Of a DNA stretch of 64,000 bases, positions 42,825 through 53,558 are shown piece by piece. The translations under genes were made by a program, and so were the position numbers. Location: NCBI GenBank assembly GCA_026196105.1, contig JAPHRK010000046.1:1-64000 (forward strand), written 5' to 3'. Origin of the DNA: Rhodospirillales bacterium. Its GTDB lineage: Bacteria > Pseudomonadota > Alphaproteobacteria > Rhodospirillales > JAPHRK01. The notes beneath the pieces were generated by a model. It was not told the origin of the DNA and did not search any database. It saw only the letters and a list, made by a program, of their open reading frames with translations. The first letter of the stretch is position 1. Each line of letters starts with the position of its first letter.

Positions 42825-44996
42825 TTGATTCGAGCCTACGAGCTCGTTGAACTTGTCAAATCTTACGACGCGATGGCCGATGAGAGCGCCATCAATCGTG
42901 GCTATGTCTTTGCCATGAAGGCTCACGGCACCCAAAAGCGTGCATCTGGTGACCCTTATTTCTCCCATCCGCTTGAAGTTGCTGGTATTTTAACCGGGTT
43001 TAAGCTCGACACGGCCTCAATCCTGACTGGTTTATTGCACGACACCATCGAAGATACCGATGTTACCCGTGAAGAAATTCAAGAGAATTTTGGCGACGAA
43101 GTTGTTCGTTTGGTTGAGGGCGTCACTAAGCTGACCCGTATTGAGCTTCAATCAGATAGCGATCACTCCAAACAGGCTGAAAATTTCCGTAAATTGGTTC
43201 TCGCTATGTCAGAAGACCTACGGGTTCTTTTGGTAAAACTTGCAGATCGCTTGCACAATATGCGAACCCTTCACCACATCAAAAAACCAGAAAAACGGAA
43301 ACGGATTGCAAAAGAAACCATGGAAATCTATGCGCCTCTGGCTGAGCGTATCGGTATCCAAGAGGTTAAAGGTGAACTCGAAAACTTGGCATTTTCGGAG
43401 TTAAACTCAGAGGCTTATAACTCAATTATCAAACGCTTGGAGTTTCTGCGAGAGCAGAGTGGTAACCTGATTGTTGAGATTGCCGATGAACTGAAGAAGA
43501 ACATGTCTAAGGCTCATATCAAATCGTCCGTCTTCGGTCGTGAGAAGAATCCTTATTCAGTTTGGCAAAAAATGCAGCGCCAAAATATTGGATTTGAGCA
43601 GCTCTCCGATATTATGGCCTTCAGAATCATTGTTGATACCTTTGACGATTGTTATCGCACTCTAGGTGTAATTCATAGCATCTACCGCACTATTCCTGGG
43701 CGGTTTAAAGATTTTATCAGCACACCTAAGCCAAATGGTTATCAATCCATCCATACAGGGGTCTTAGGTCCCGGTGGGCAGCGAATTGAAATTCAAATCA
43801 GAACCCGTGATATGCACGAGGTAGCTGAGCTAGGTGTGGCCGCACACTGGCAATATAAACAGAGTGCTGGAAAGACAGATGGTAAGCAATACCGCTGGCT
43901 CCGTGAACTCCTTGAAATTCTGGAACAGGCTTCTGGTCCTGAGGAGTTCATGGAAGACACCAAGCTTGAGATGTTCCAGGATCAGGTTTTCTGCTTTACC
44001 CCAAAAGGGGCCTTGATCAATCTTCCCCAAGGGGCAACGACCGTTGATTTTGCCTATGCTGTCCACTCAGAAGTCGGGGATACCTGCGTCGGAGCCAAGG
44101 TTAATGGCAAGTTGATGCCTTTGAGGACACAGCTGGCTAATGGCGATCAGGTTGATATTGTAACATCAAAAGCGCAAACACCGTCCCCTACATGGGAACG
44201 ATTTGTTGTCACAGGCAAGGCGCGATCTCGAATTCGACGCTTCATTCGCCACCAACAGTTAGAAGAATATGCCAGCCTGGGAAGAGCCATCTTACAAAGA
44301 ACTTTCCGCCAAGAAGGGTTTGAGTTAACGGATAAGGCCTTAGAAGGGGTTAAAGCTGTTTTCAAGTGCCGTGACGCTGAAGAGGTTTGTTCAGTTGTTG
44401 GGGCAGGGACCAGGACCGCACGAGAAGTTCTTATTGCTGTGTTCCCAGGAGCAAAGAAAGAAGAAAAAGAAAAACGTTCTCGCCTTTTCTCGTTTGATAA
44501 AGTCGCTGAGAAGTTTAGCCGCAAGAAAAAGAACGTGGACGAAGATAAGGTTGCTATTACCGGGCTAATTCCAGGTATGGCGGTCCATTATGCAGGTTGT
44601 TGCCATCCTTTGCCAGGGGACCGGATTGTAGGGATTATTACAACAGGCAAAGGGGTGACCATTCACACCATAGACTGTGATACTCTGGGGTCCTTTGGGG
44701 ACCAACCGGAACGCTGGTTGGATGTGGCTTGGGACCGTGAATTAAAAATAGCTATGCCTCATATTGGCCGTATTAATGTTACAGTTTTAAATGAACCTGG
44801 AAGCTTGGGTACGCTGTCTATGGCAATCGCTAAGAGCCATGGCAATATCAACAACCTGAAAATTACTAATCGGTCTCAAGAATTCTTTGATTTGATGGTT
44901 GATGTAGAAGTTGAAGACGTTAAACACCTAACTGATATTATTGCGGCCTTAAGAGCCATGCCAGCCATTAACTCTGTAGCTCGAGCTCGGGGTTAA
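42825..44996 (+). CDS. RelA/SpoT family bifunctional (p)ppGpp synthetase/hydrolase
   Basis: HD domain (GLLHDTIEDTDVT), synthetase (FKDFISTPKPNGYQSIHT), TGS and ACT domains. Confidence 0.95.
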   Translation: MIRAYELVELVKSYDAMADESAINRGYVFAMKAHGTQKRASGDPYFSHPLEVAGILTGFKLDTASILTGLLHDTIEDTDVTREEIQENFGDEVVRLVEGVTKLTRIELQSDSDHSKQAENFRKLVLAMSEDLRVLLVKLADRLHNMRTLHHIKKPEKRKRIAKETMEIYAPLAERIGIQEVKGELENLAFSELNSEAYNSIIKRLEFLREQSGNLIVEIADELKKNMSKAHIKSSVFGREKNPYSVWQKMQRQNIGFEQLSDIMAFRIIVDTFDDCYRTLGVIHSIYRTIPGRFKDFISTPKPNGYQSIHTGVLGPGGQRIEIQIRTRDMHEVAELGVAAHWQYKQSAGKTDGKQYRWLRELLEILEQASGPEEFMEDTKLEMFQDQVFCFTPKGALINLPQGATTVDFAYAVHSEVGDTCVGAKVNGKLMPLRTQLANGDQVDIVTSKAQTPSPTWERFVVTGKARSRIRRFIRHQQLEEYASLGRAILQRTFRQEGFELTDKALEGVKAVFKCRDAEEVCSVVGAGTRTAREVLIAVFPGAKKEEKEKRSRLFSFDKVAEKFSRKKKNVDEDKVAITGLIPGMAVHYAGCCHPLPGDRIVGIITTGKGVTIHTIDCDTLGSFGDQPERWLDVAWDRELKIAMPHIGRINVTVLNEPGSLGTLSMAIAKSHGNINNLKITNRSQEFFDLMVDVEVEDVKHLTDIIAALRAMPAINSVARARG

Positions 44997-45019
44997 GGTT
45001 TATACTTACTGGGGGGAAT

Positions 45020-45754
45020 ATGCCGAGAGAACTGCGCCTTGGTGTCAATATTGACCACGTAGCGACGATCCGTAACGCACGCGGTGGCGCCACACCTGAT
45101 CCTATTCGAGCTGCTGTAATGGCGGCTGAAGCTGGTGCAGATGGTATCACAGCTCATTTACGTGAAGATCGTCGTCATATCACCGATGGCGATATCCAAA
45201 GGCTTTCAAACGAAATAGATATACCATTGAACCTTGAAATGGCTGCTACTGAAGAGATGTTGGATATTGCTCTTCGTCATAAGCCTCATGCGGCCTGCTT
45301 GGTTCCTGAAAAAAGGGAAGAGCGTACCACAGAAGGGGGGTTGGATGTCATTAGTGGGCAGGCTCATCTTACACCTTTTGTGCAAAAGCTCACTGATCAT
45401 GGCATTAGGGTGTCTATCTTCATTGAACCTTCAGAAAACCAACTTGAGGTCGCAAAAATAATGGGAGCACCTGTGGTTGAGCTTCATACAGGGGCCTATT
45501 GCGACGCTCAAGGCGCTCAAAAAGAGAAAGAGTTACAAAGGATTATCAATTCCGCAGCCTTTGCTGAAGAAATTGGCTTAGAATGCCATGCAGGGCATGG
45601 GTTGTCGTTTGATACAGTTGCTCCAGTTGCTAAAATCCCAACAATTGTTGAATTGAATATCGGGCACTTCCTAATTGGAGAAGCAATATTTCAAGGGTTA
45701 GAGCTCTCGATTAAAGAAATGCGTCGCCTGATGAACGAGGCTCGTGGTTTATGA
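45020..45754 (+). CDS. pdxJ: Pyridoxine 5'-phosphate synthase
   Basis: RLGVNIDHVATIRNARGGATPDPIRAA, ADGITAHLREDRRHITD. Confidence 0.97.
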   Translation: MPRELRLGVNIDHVATIRNARGGATPDPIRAAVMAAEAGADGITAHLREDRRHITDGDIQRLSNEIDIPLNLEMAATEEMLDIALRHKPHAACLVPEKREERTTEGGLDVISGQAHLTPFVQKLTDHGIRVSIFIEPSENQLEVAKIMGAPVVELHTGAYCDAQGAQKEKELQRIINSAAFAEEIGLECHAGHGLSFDTVAPVAKIPTIVELNIGHFLIGEAIFQGLELSIKEMRRLMNEARGL

Positions 45755-46152
45755 TCTTAGGATTAGGGACCGATTTATCTGATATCCGCAGAATTGAAAA
45801 AACTTTAGACCGTTTTGCGGATCGATTTGTAGAACGTATTTGCACCCCTAAAGAACAAGAAAAAGCCAAGAGGCGTCGTAATACCCCAGCAGAATATTCT
45901 AAATGCTTTGCTGCAAAAGAAGCCTGCGCAAAAGCCTTGGGTACTGGGTTTAGAAAAGGGGTTTATTGGCGAGATATGGAGCTTGGAAATTTACCTTCAG
46001 GTAAGCCAACAATGAATCTCACTGGCGGGGCTGCTAAACGTCTTTTTGAGCTTGTCCCAAAGGGGATGGAAGCCCAAATTGATATCAGTTTGACCGATGA
46101 ATATCCCTTAACACACTGTATTGTCATTATCTCTGCGGTACCCATGACTTAG
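45751..46152 (+). CDS. acpS: Holo-[acyl-carrier-protein] synthase
   Basis: MILGLGTDLSDIRRIEKTLDRF, CFAAKEACAKALGTGF; ATGA overlap with pdxJ. Confidence 0.95.
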   Translation: MILGLGTDLSDIRRIEKTLDRFADRFVERICTPKEQEKAKRRRNTPAEYSKCFAAKEACAKALGTGFRKGVYWRDMELGNLPSGKPTMNLTGGAAKRLFELVPKGMEAQIDISLTDEYPLTHCIVIISAVPMT

Positions 46153-46198
46153 GTATCCCTTGACAGAAGCCTTTCTGATTGGCTTCATCTACTTTGCC

Positions 46199-46227
46199 GA
46201 AAACTAACAAGGTTGGTTTTCTTTTTT
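46199..46227 (+). terminator. Intrinsic terminator or attenuator between acpS and lepB
   Basis: GAAAACTAAC-AAG-GTTGGTTTTC (one wobble) followed by TTTTTT. Confidence 0.7.
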
Positions 46228-46254
46228 AAAACAATAACTTAATCGGCGTCATTA

Positions 46255-46995
46255 ATGTCACAAAGCAAGCCTGGTGGATTCTTAGACTTTGTTAAAACAA
46301 TATTATATGCGGGATTGATCGCAATTGGCGTTCGGTCTGTTGCTTATGAACCGTTTAATATTCCTTCAGGCTCTATGATTCCGACCCTGCTAATCGGTGA
46401 TTATTTGTTTGTTTCAAAAGCTTCCTATGGATACAGCAAATACTCTTTCCCATTTAGCCCTGACATCATGTCAGGCCGTATTTTTTTAGAGAAACCACAA
46501 CGGGGTGATGTTGCCGTATTTAAACTACCAACAAACCCGAGTATTGATTACATCAAACGGATCGTTGGTATGCCGGGTGATCGAATTCAGGTTAAAGGGG
46601 GGGTCCTTCATATCAATGATGAGGCCGTGAAGCGGGAACGCATTGATGATTTTGTAAACCTTGACCACTGGGGTAATAAGCAACGCTTTGCTCAATATAT
46701 AGAAACCCTGCCAAATGGCGAAGCACATAAGATTATTGAAGCAACAGACAACGGTCCTTTAGATCAAACCAGTGTTTACCATGTTCCTGAAGGCCACTAC
46801 TTCGCGATGGGTGATAACCGGGACAATTCCCAAGATAGCCGAGTTCTTTCTGCAGTAGGCTTTATCCCGGAAGAAAACCTTGTTGGACGCGCAGATTTTC
46901 TCTTCTTTTCAACAGATGGCAGTACACGCTTCTGGGAATTTTGGAATTGGCCCTTTGCAACCCGGTTTGAGCGTCTCTTCACGGGTATAAATTAG
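46255..46995 (+). CDS. lepB: Signal peptidase I
   Basis: PFNIPSGSMIPTLLIGDYLFVSK, YIKRIVGMPGDRI, FAMGDNRDNSQDSR. Confidence 0.96.
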   Translation: MSQSKPGGFLDFVKTILYAGLIAIGVRSVAYEPFNIPSGSMIPTLLIGDYLFVSKASYGYSKYSFPFSPDIMSGRIFLEKPQRGDVAVFKLPTNPSIDYIKRIVGMPGDRIQVKGGVLHINDEAVKRERIDDFVNLDHWGNKQRFAQYIETLPNGEAHKIIEATDNGPLDQTSVYHVPEGHYFAMGDNRDNSQDSRVLSAVGFIPEENLVGRADFLFFSTDGSTRFWEFWNWPFATRFERLFTGIN

Positions 46996-47003
46996 AAAAC
47001 AAG

Positions 47004-47711
47004 ATGGCTAAGGTTAGTCAAAAGAAACTGGAAAACCTATCTAGCCTTGAAAAACAACTTGGCTATAGCTTCTCTAACTCTGAACTTATTACTCAAGCAC
47101 TTATACATTCCAGCACAGTTGAGCGAGGCGGGAACCTTGAAAGTAATGAACGCTTAGAATTTTTAGGTGACAGAGTTCTTGGTCTCGTTGTTTCTGAAAT
47201 GCTCTACCAGAGTTTCCCCCAAGAGGAAGAGGGGGACTTAGCTAAACGCCATGTCGGTCTCGTCCGTAAAGAAACTCTAGCAGACATTGCTAACAAGATC
47301 GGATTAGGAAAATACATGGTTATCGCTAAAAGCGAAGAAGAAATGGGGGGACGCAAAAACCCGTCTCTTCTTTCTGATTGTTGTGAAGCGATAATCGCGG
47401 CTCTCTATCTTGATGGTGGTTTATCTGTTGCTGATAAGTTTATCCGCGATCACTGGACCCCTTTGATGGACAACACTTTTGAGCCCCCAAAAGATAATAA
47501 AACCAACCTCCAGGAATGGGCTCAAGCTCATGGCTTGGGTTTACCTAATTACTCGGAAGTTTCCCGGCAAGGACCTTCCCATGCGCCTGAATTTACCTTA
47601 AAAGCAAGCTTACAGAATAACCAATCAGCCTTTGGTATTGGAAAGTCGAAAAGAGCTGCTGAACAAGCTGCCGCTGGCGCTTTATTAATTAAACTGGAGG
47701 GCGGTGAATGA
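47004..47711 (+). CDS. rnc: Ribonuclease III
   Basis: NERLEFLGDRVLGLVVSEMLY, dsRBD at C-terminus. Confidence 0.96.
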   Translation: MAKVSQKKLENLSSLEKQLGYSFSNSELITQALIHSSTVERGGNLESNERLEFLGDRVLGLVVSEMLYQSFPQEEEGDLAKRHVGLVRKETLADIANKIGLGKYMVIAKSEEEMGGRKNPSLLSDCCEAIIAALYLDGGLSVADKFIRDHWTPLMDNTFEPPKDNKTNLQEWAQAHGLGLPNYSEVSRQGPSHAPEFTLKASLQNNQSAFGIGKSKRAAEQAAAGALLIKLEGGE

Positions 47712-48610
47712 CCGACCAACAAACACACTGCGGCTATGTTGCTCTTGTCGGAGCGCCAAATGCTGGAAAATCTACTTTGCTCAACCAGTTTGTTGGAGCC
47801 AAGGTATCTATCGTTTCCCCAAAAGTTCAAACCACAAGAGCTCGGGTTTTAGGTATCCATATTGAAGATAATGCCCAAATGATCTTTGTTGATACGCCGG
47901 GGATTTTTGCTCCTAAGCGCCGTTTAGACCGAGCTATGGTCGCCGCAGCCTGGGGGGGAGCTTCAGATGCGGATACAGTGGTTCTTCTGGTTGATGCAAA
48001 ACGGGGTTTATGTCCTGATACTGTTGCAATCATTGAACAATTTAAAAAACACAAAACCAAAACTATCCTTGCCATCAATAAAGTTGATATTTCAAAAAAA
48101 GATAAACTTCTAGAACTCACCAGCAAACTTGATGCTTTCGGTATCTTTACGGATATCTTTATGATTTCAGCTTTAGACGGCAGTGGCGTTAGTGATCTTC
48201 TAGCTCATCTCAAAGGCGGATTACCTGAGGGGCCATGGTTGTTCCCTGACGACCAAATTTCCGATATGCCAGAACGAATGATGGCTGCCGAAATTACCCG
48301 TGAGAAGCTCTATCTTAATCTTCACCAGGAACTTCCTTACAGAGCAACTGTGGAAACAGATAGTTGGGCTGAGAAGAAAGATGGCTCGATTAGGATCGAA
48401 CAAACCATTTTTGTTGAACGTGACAGCCAAAAAAGTATTGTCCTGGGCAAAGGTGGGCAACAAATTAAAGCTATTGGTGCGGCCTCACGTAAAGAACTCG
48501 AAGAAATTATGGAATGTCGGGTTCACCTTTTCCTCTTTGTTAAGGTAAGAGATTCATGGGGTGATGATCCTGAACGTTTTAAAGCTATGGGCCTGCAATT
48601 TGATGCTTAA
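47708..48610 (+). CDS. era: GTPase Era
   Basis: GAPNAGKSTLLNQFVG, VDTPGIF, NKVD, KH domain IVLGKGGQQIKAIGAASR. Confidence 0.97.
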   Translation: MTDQQTHCGYVALVGAPNAGKSTLLNQFVGAKVSIVSPKVQTTRARVLGIHIEDNAQMIFVDTPGIFAPKRRLDRAMVAAAWGGASDADTVVLLVDAKRGLCPDTVAIIEQFKKHKTKTILAINKVDISKKDKLLELTSKLDAFGIFTDIFMISALDGSGVSDLLAHLKGGLPEGPWLFPDDQISDMPERMMAAEITREKLYLNLHQELPYRATVETDSWAEKKDGSIRIEQTIFVERDSQKSIVLGKGGQQIKAIGAASRKELEEIMECRVHLFLFVKVRDSWGDDPERFKAMGLQFDA

Positions 48611-48623
48611 GAGGGGCTGATCT

Positions 48624-49361
48624 ATGGAGTGGCGAGATAACGGCTTTGTTCTCTCGGCACGTCCTCACGGGGAAGGGGGCATCATCGCGACACTCCTGAC
48701 CAAAGAACACGGGCGACACGCCGGCTTGATTCGCGGTGGTGGGTCACGAAAATCTCAAGGTGTTTTTGAAATTGGTAACTTCGTTACTGCTGAATGGCGT
48801 GCTCGGTTAGCTGAACATCTAGGAAGCTATCAATGTGAACTGGTAACCTCATTTGCGGCTGAAGTTCTTGATTCACCAATAAAACTAGCTGGTTTAACAG
48901 CCTTATGCGGGGTTTCGGAAACAGCATTGCCAGAGAAAGAGCCTCTTCCTGCTTTATTTGATGGGTTTCAGGCACTTCTTTCCGTCCTTCATGAAGAAGC
49001 ATGGGCGAGCCTTTATGTTAGGTGGGAAGTTGGTTTGCTTGCTGAGCTTGGGTTTGGCTTAGATATGGATATATGTGCAGCAACAGGGAATACGGAAGAA
49101 TTGGTTTACTTATCTCCAAAGTCGGGGAGGGCTGTCTCAGCGGCGGCTGGGGAACCGTACAAAGAAAAACTTTTAGCTTTACCAGATTTCTTGCGCCTTG
49201 GAGAAGCAACAACAGATTTAAGAGCGGTACTGCAAGGATTAAAATTGACCGGATATTTCCTTGAACGTCATGTTTTTGGGCCTCATAACCAAACTATACC
49301 AGCTGCACGCACACGATTTGTTGACCGATTGAATAAGATGACTACTATATCTGGTAGATAA
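48624..49361 (+). CDS. recO: DNA repair protein RecO
   Basis: [39 protein letters not shown]. Confidence 0.94.
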   Translation: MEWRDNGFVLSARPHGEGGIIATLLTKEHGRHAGLIRGGGSRKSQGVFEIGNFVTAEWRARLAEHLGSYQCELVTSFAAEVLDSPIKLAGLTALCGVSETALPEKEPLPALFDGFQALLSVLHEEAWASLYVRWEVGLLAELGFGLDMDICAATGNTEELVYLSPKSGRAVSAAAGEPYKEKLLALPDFLRLGEATTDLRAVLQGLKLTGYFLERHVFGPHNQTIPAARTRFVDRLNKMTTISGR

Positions 49362-49389
49362 TAAGACTCTCAGGAAACATACGAAGATT

Positions 49390-51621
49390 ATGACAACAGA
49401 AATTGCACCGATAGATAATGTTAGAGACACAAGGCTAGCTGATGCCCTTAGTGAGAGGTACTTAGCCTATGCTCTTTCGACTATTGTTTCTCGTTCTTTG
49501 CCAGATGTCCGCGATGGCTTAAAGCCCGTTCATCGGCGCATTCTTTATGCCATGCGTGTCCTTAAACTTGACCCAAAATCTGGTTTTAAAAAATGTGCCC
49601 GTGTGGTGGGTGACGTTATTGGTAAATACCACCCTCATGGTGATGCCTCTGTTTATGATGCTATGGTCCGTTTGGCTCAAGATTTTGCCGTTCGGTATCC
49701 ACTGGTCGATGGACAAGGGAACTTTGGTAATGTGGATGGCGATAATGCTGCCGCTATGCGGTATACTGAATCTCGTCTCACCGCTGTTGCCGATGCTTTG
49801 TTGCAAGGTCTTGAAGAAAACGCTGTAGATTTCAAAGAGACTTATGATGGGGAAGAGAGCGAACCTATCGTTCTTCCTGCTGCTTTTCCCAACCTCTTAG
49901 CAAATGGGTCTTCTGGGATCGCCGTGGGTATGGCGACCAATATTCCGCCTCATAATGTAGAAGAAATCTGCAATGCCTTAACTCACCTTATTAAATTCCC
50001 CAATGCAGGGATCGACAAACTGGTTGATTTTATGCCGGGTCCAGATTTCCCAACGGGTGGCATGTTGATGGAAAGCCGGGAAACAGTTGTTGAGGCTTAT
50101 AAAAACGGCAAAGGGAGCTTCCGCCTGAGGGCAAAATGGGAAGTTGAGAAACTGAGCCGTGGCCTTTATCAAATTGTGGTTACGGAAATTCCTTATCAGG
50201 TTCAAAAATCCAAACTGGTAGAAAAAATCGCCGAACTTATGATGGCGAAAAAACTCCCTCTACTGGGAGATATTCGCGATGAATCGACGACAGAAGTGCG
50301 CCTGGTTATAGATCCGAAAAACCGTACTATTGATCCCGAAATGGTGATGGAACAGCTTTTCCGTTTTACAGATTTTGAAACCCGCTTTGGCCTGAATATG
50401 AATGTCCTGGATGGAGGTAACACGCCAGGAGTGATGGACCTTCGCCAAGTCCTGACAGCCTTTTTAAATCACCGCCATGTGGTTCTGGTTCGTCGAAACG
50501 AATTCCGCTTAGATAAAATTGATAGGCGCTTGGAAGTCCTTGGTGGTTATCTCATTGCTTATCTTAACTTGGATGAAGTTATTCGTATCATTCGGGAAGA
50601 AGATCATCCTAAACAAGAAATGATCTCTACATTTAAGCTGACAGATAACCAAGCTGAAGCCATTTTGAATATGCGTCTCAGAAGTTTACGCAAGCTAGAA
50701 GAAGTAGAAATTCGGACTGAGTTTGATGGATTATCTTCTGAGAAGGCCGATATTGAAGACCTTCTTTCCAATGAAGAGCGTCGTTGGAAGGTCATTTCTG
50801 CAGAAATTAGTGAAACCAAAAAACTCTTTGGCAAGAAAACCGAATTGGGGGCGAGACGAACTGAAGTTGGTGATGCACCTGCTGAAATTGATGTTCCCGT
50901 TGAAGCCTTTATTGAGCGTGAACCTGTCACTATTGTTTGTTCACAAAAAGGGTGGATCAGAGGCGTTAAGGGGCACAATGTTGATCCTGAAAGCCTTAAA
51001 TATAAAGATGGAGACCGTGGGCGATATTTCGTTAAGGCTCAAACAACCGACAAACTCGTTATTTTTGCCAGCAATGGGCGCTTCTATACTCTTGGATGTG
51101 ATAAACTGCCCAGTGGACGTGGGCATGGTGAACCCTTAAGCCTCATGGTCGAGCTCACGAACGGTCATGAAGCCGTAAATATGTTCGTTCATGAAAAAGG
51201 GCGTAAACTCCTGATTGCCTCAGATAACGGACGAGGTTTTGTGGTTGAGGAAGATAGCGTTATCGCCCAAACCCGTAATGGTAAACAGGTGATGAATGTT
51301 GCCGAAGGTGTTGAAGCATGTCGTTGTTTAGCAATAACGGAAGATGTGGATGCGGTTGGTATCATTGGCGATAATCGTAAGTTATTGGTCTTTAAGCTCG
51401 AAGAAGTCCCGGTCATGAACAGAGGGCAAGGGGTCATTCTCCAACGCTATAAGGACGGGGGCATGGCTGATGTACGATTGTTCAAAAAAGAAGACGGACT
51501 AAGCTGGCCAACGGGTGAAAGAACTCGGACAGAAACCGACCTGACCCCTTGGGAAGGACGCAGAGCTACTGCTGGACGATTACCTCCTCGGGGGTTTCCA
51601 CGGTCTAATCGTTTTACTTGA
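49390..51621 (+). CDS. parC: DNA topoisomerase IV subunit A
   Basis: [39 protein letters not shown], beta-pinwheel C-terminal region. Confidence 0.95.
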   Translation: MTTEIAPIDNVRDTRLADALSERYLAYALSTIVSRSLPDVRDGLKPVHRRILYAMRVLKLDPKSGFKKCARVVGDVIGKYHPHGDASVYDAMVRLAQDFAVRYPLVDGQGNFGNVDGDNAAAMRYTESRLTAVADALLQGLEENAVDFKETYDGEESEPIVLPAAFPNLLANGSSGIAVGMATNIPPHNVEEICNALTHLIKFPNAGIDKLVDFMPGPDFPTGGMLMESRETVVEAYKNGKGSFRLRAKWEVEKLSRGLYQIVVTEIPYQVQKSKLVEKIAELMMAKKLPLLGDIRDESTTEVRLVIDPKNRTIDPEMVMEQLFRFTDFETRFGLNMNVLDGGNTPGVMDLRQVLTAFLNHRHVVLVRRNEFRLDKIDRRLEVLGGYLIAYLNLDEVIRIIREEDHPKQEMISTFKLTDNQAEAILNMRLRSLRKLEEVEIRTEFDGLSSEKADIEDLLSNEERRWKVISAEISETKKLFGKKTELGARRTEVGDAPAEIDVPVEAFIEREPVTIVCSQKGWIRGVKGHNVDPESLKYKDGDRGRYFVKAQTTDKLVIFASNGRFYTLGCDKLPSGRGHGEPLSLMVELTNGHEAVNMFVHEKGRKLLIASDNGRGFVVEEDSVIAQTRNGKQVMNVAEGVEACRCLAITEDVDAVGIIGDNRKLLVFKLEEVPVMNRGQGVILQRYKDGGMADVRLFKKEDGLSWPTGERTRTETDLTPWEGRRATAGRLPPRGFPRSNRFT

Positions 51622-51752
51622 ACGCAAGAACTACAGGTTCTATTTGGTGATTAAGGGAATGTAAAAATGAGGCTCCCTTGATTGCTCTATTGGTTAGACC
51701 CTGTTAAAAACACCGAAACCTGTATCTCTATATCTATTGAGGCTGCTTTAAT

Positions 51753-52751
51753 ATGAGCGAACATACTCCCCGCCATGACTGGACCCCTGAACAAGTCGGA
51801 ATCCTTTTCGATTTGCCTTTGAATGATTTGTTGTTCCAGGCTCAAACCGCTCACCGGGCTGGTTTTGATCCAAATACGATCCAGATGAGCTCGTTGTTGA
51901 GCATTAAAACAGGTGGCTGCGAAGAAGATTGTAACTATTGCTCTCAAAGTGCCAGCAATGACACCGACCTCAAAGCTGAAAAGATTGTCCCGCTGCAAGA
52001 TGTGGTCGACGCAGCCTCAAATGCGAAACAAGCAGGGGCAACTCGTTTTTGTATGGGAGCAGCATGGCGCAACCCTAAAGCCCGTGACATGCCTAAAATC
52101 ATTGAGATGGTGAAAGCTGTAAAAGACTTGGGCCTTGAAACCTGTGTAACCCTTGGTTTTGTCGATGAAAAACAAGCTGAAGAACTGCAAGAAGCTGGCC
52201 TGGATTACTATAATCACAACATTGACACCTCAGAAGCTAATTATGGCAATGTCGTTAGCACGCATACCTTCCAGGATCGTTTAGACACTTTGGCTACGCT
52301 ACGTGATGCGAATATCAAACTCTGCACGGGTGGTATTATTGGTATGGGTGAAGAACGCAAAGATCGTGGCGATATGCTACGGACTTTAGCAAACTTACCT
52401 AAGCACCCTGAAAGTGTTCCGATCAATATGCTTGTGCCTATTGAAGGAACGCCTTTTGGTGATAAAGATAAAATCGATAGCTTTGAACTAGTTCGTACAA
52501 TTGCTGTCGCGCGTATCATGATGCCAAAATCTTATGTTCGCTTGTCTGCAGGGCGTATGAGCCTTGATGATTCTGCTCAAGCCCTTTGTTTTTTTGCGGG
52601 AGCCAATTCTATCTTCTGTGGTGATCGTCTCTTAACAACGGGAAATGCTGCTTCAGATGCTGATGCGCAATTGTTTGACAAATTGGGCCTGAAATCAGAA
52701 CAGCATTTTGAAGGTAAAATCACACCTGAAGATCTTAAACAAACAGCATAA
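51753..52751 (+). CDS. bioB: Biotin synthase
   Basis: [48 protein letters not shown]. Confidence 0.97.
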   Translation: MSEHTPRHDWTPEQVGILFDLPLNDLLFQAQTAHRAGFDPNTIQMSSLLSIKTGGCEEDCNYCSQSASNDTDLKAEKIVPLQDVVDAASNAKQAGATRFCMGAAWRNPKARDMPKIIEMVKAVKDLGLETCVTLGFVDEKQAEELQEAGLDYYNHNIDTSEANYGNVVSTHTFQDRLDTLATLRDANIKLCTGGIIGMGEERKDRGDMLRTLANLPKHPESVPINMLVPIEGTPFGDKDKIDSFELVRTIAVARIMMPKSYVRLSAGRMSLDDSAQALCFFAGANSIFCGDRLLTTGNAASDADAQLFDKLGLKSEQHFEGKITPEDLKQTA

Positions 52752-52823
52752 TTTCAATTGGCCTGTTTTGAGAAACAATGATATTCTATCTCTTGAATTG
52801 TTTCTAAATGTGTTTTGATCAAT

Positions 52824-52872
52824 TCTCTCCTTAACGAACAACGCGGCATGTCCCGCATAAGTTAAGGAGAGA
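52824..52872 (+). promoter_or_regulatory. 12-bp perfect inverted repeat overlapping the azoR Shine-Dalgarno
   Basis: TCTCTCCTTAAC (52824-52835) / GTTAAGGAGAGA (52861-52872); inner GCGG/CCGC stem at 52843-52856. AAGGAGA lies within the 3' arm; azoR ATG at 52877. Confidence 0.7.
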
Positions 52873-52876
52873 TAAG

Positions 52877-53491
52877 ATGAATATTTTAGTGATTAACAGC
52901 AGCCCAATGGGTGAAGCTTCAATTTCCCGCCAACTTGTTAAAAAATTGGTGGATGAGCAATTAACCAAAAATCTAGATGCTAAGGTTATCGAACGAGATG
53001 TGATGACCAATCAACTTCCTCACTTAGATGCTTCGCTTTTAGGTGCCTTCTTTACCCCTGATGACAACAGGACAGTCGAACAACAGCAAGCTGTTCAACA
53101 ATCAGACAACCTTATTGATGAGTTGTTTTCAGCCGATATTATTGTTTTTGGAATCCCTATGCATAACTTTGGCATTCCTTCAGCTTTGAAAGCCTATATT
53201 GATCAAATTTCCAGAGCAGGTAAAACCTTCAAATATACAGAAACTGGGGCAGAGGGTTTCATAACAGGTAAGAAAGTCTATGTCGTTTCCTCACGTGGTG
53301 GTGACTACAGCGAAAACTCCCCCATGGCTACCCTAGATTTCATCAACCCCTATATGAAAACGGTTCTCGGTTTTATGGGAATGACTGACGTGTCCTTTAT
53401 AGGGGCAAACGGTGTCAATATGGGTGATGAAGCCAAGGAAAAAGCCGTTGCTGTCGCTGAAAAACAAATTGAAATTGCCCTAGCTGCTTAA
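52877..53491 (+). CDS. azoR: FMN-dependent NADH-azoreductase
   Basis: MNILVINSSPMGEASISRQLVKKLVDE, PMHNFGIPSALKAYIDQISRAGKTFKYTETG. Confidence 0.93.
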   Translation: MNILVINSSPMGEASISRQLVKKLVDEQLTKNLDAKVIERDVMTNQLPHLDASLLGAFFTPDDNRTVEQQQAVQQSDNLIDELFSADIIVFGIPMHNFGIPSALKAYIDQISRAGKTFKYTETGAEGFITGKKVYVVSSRGGDYSENSPMATLDFINPYMKTVLGFMGMTDVSFIGANGVNMGDEAKEKAVAVAEKQIEIALAA

Positions 53492-53504
53492 GGTAAAAGC
53501 CATT

Positions 53505-53539
53505 AAAAAAGGCCACATCAACAAGCTGTGGCCTTTTTT
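53505..53539. terminator. Terminator between azoR and the TRAP large subunit (convergent)
   Basis: AAAAAAGGCCACA / TGTGGCCTTTTTT inverted repeat with A/T tracts on both sides. Confidence 0.85.
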
Positions 53540-53558
53540 GTTTTTAGAAACGAACCTC

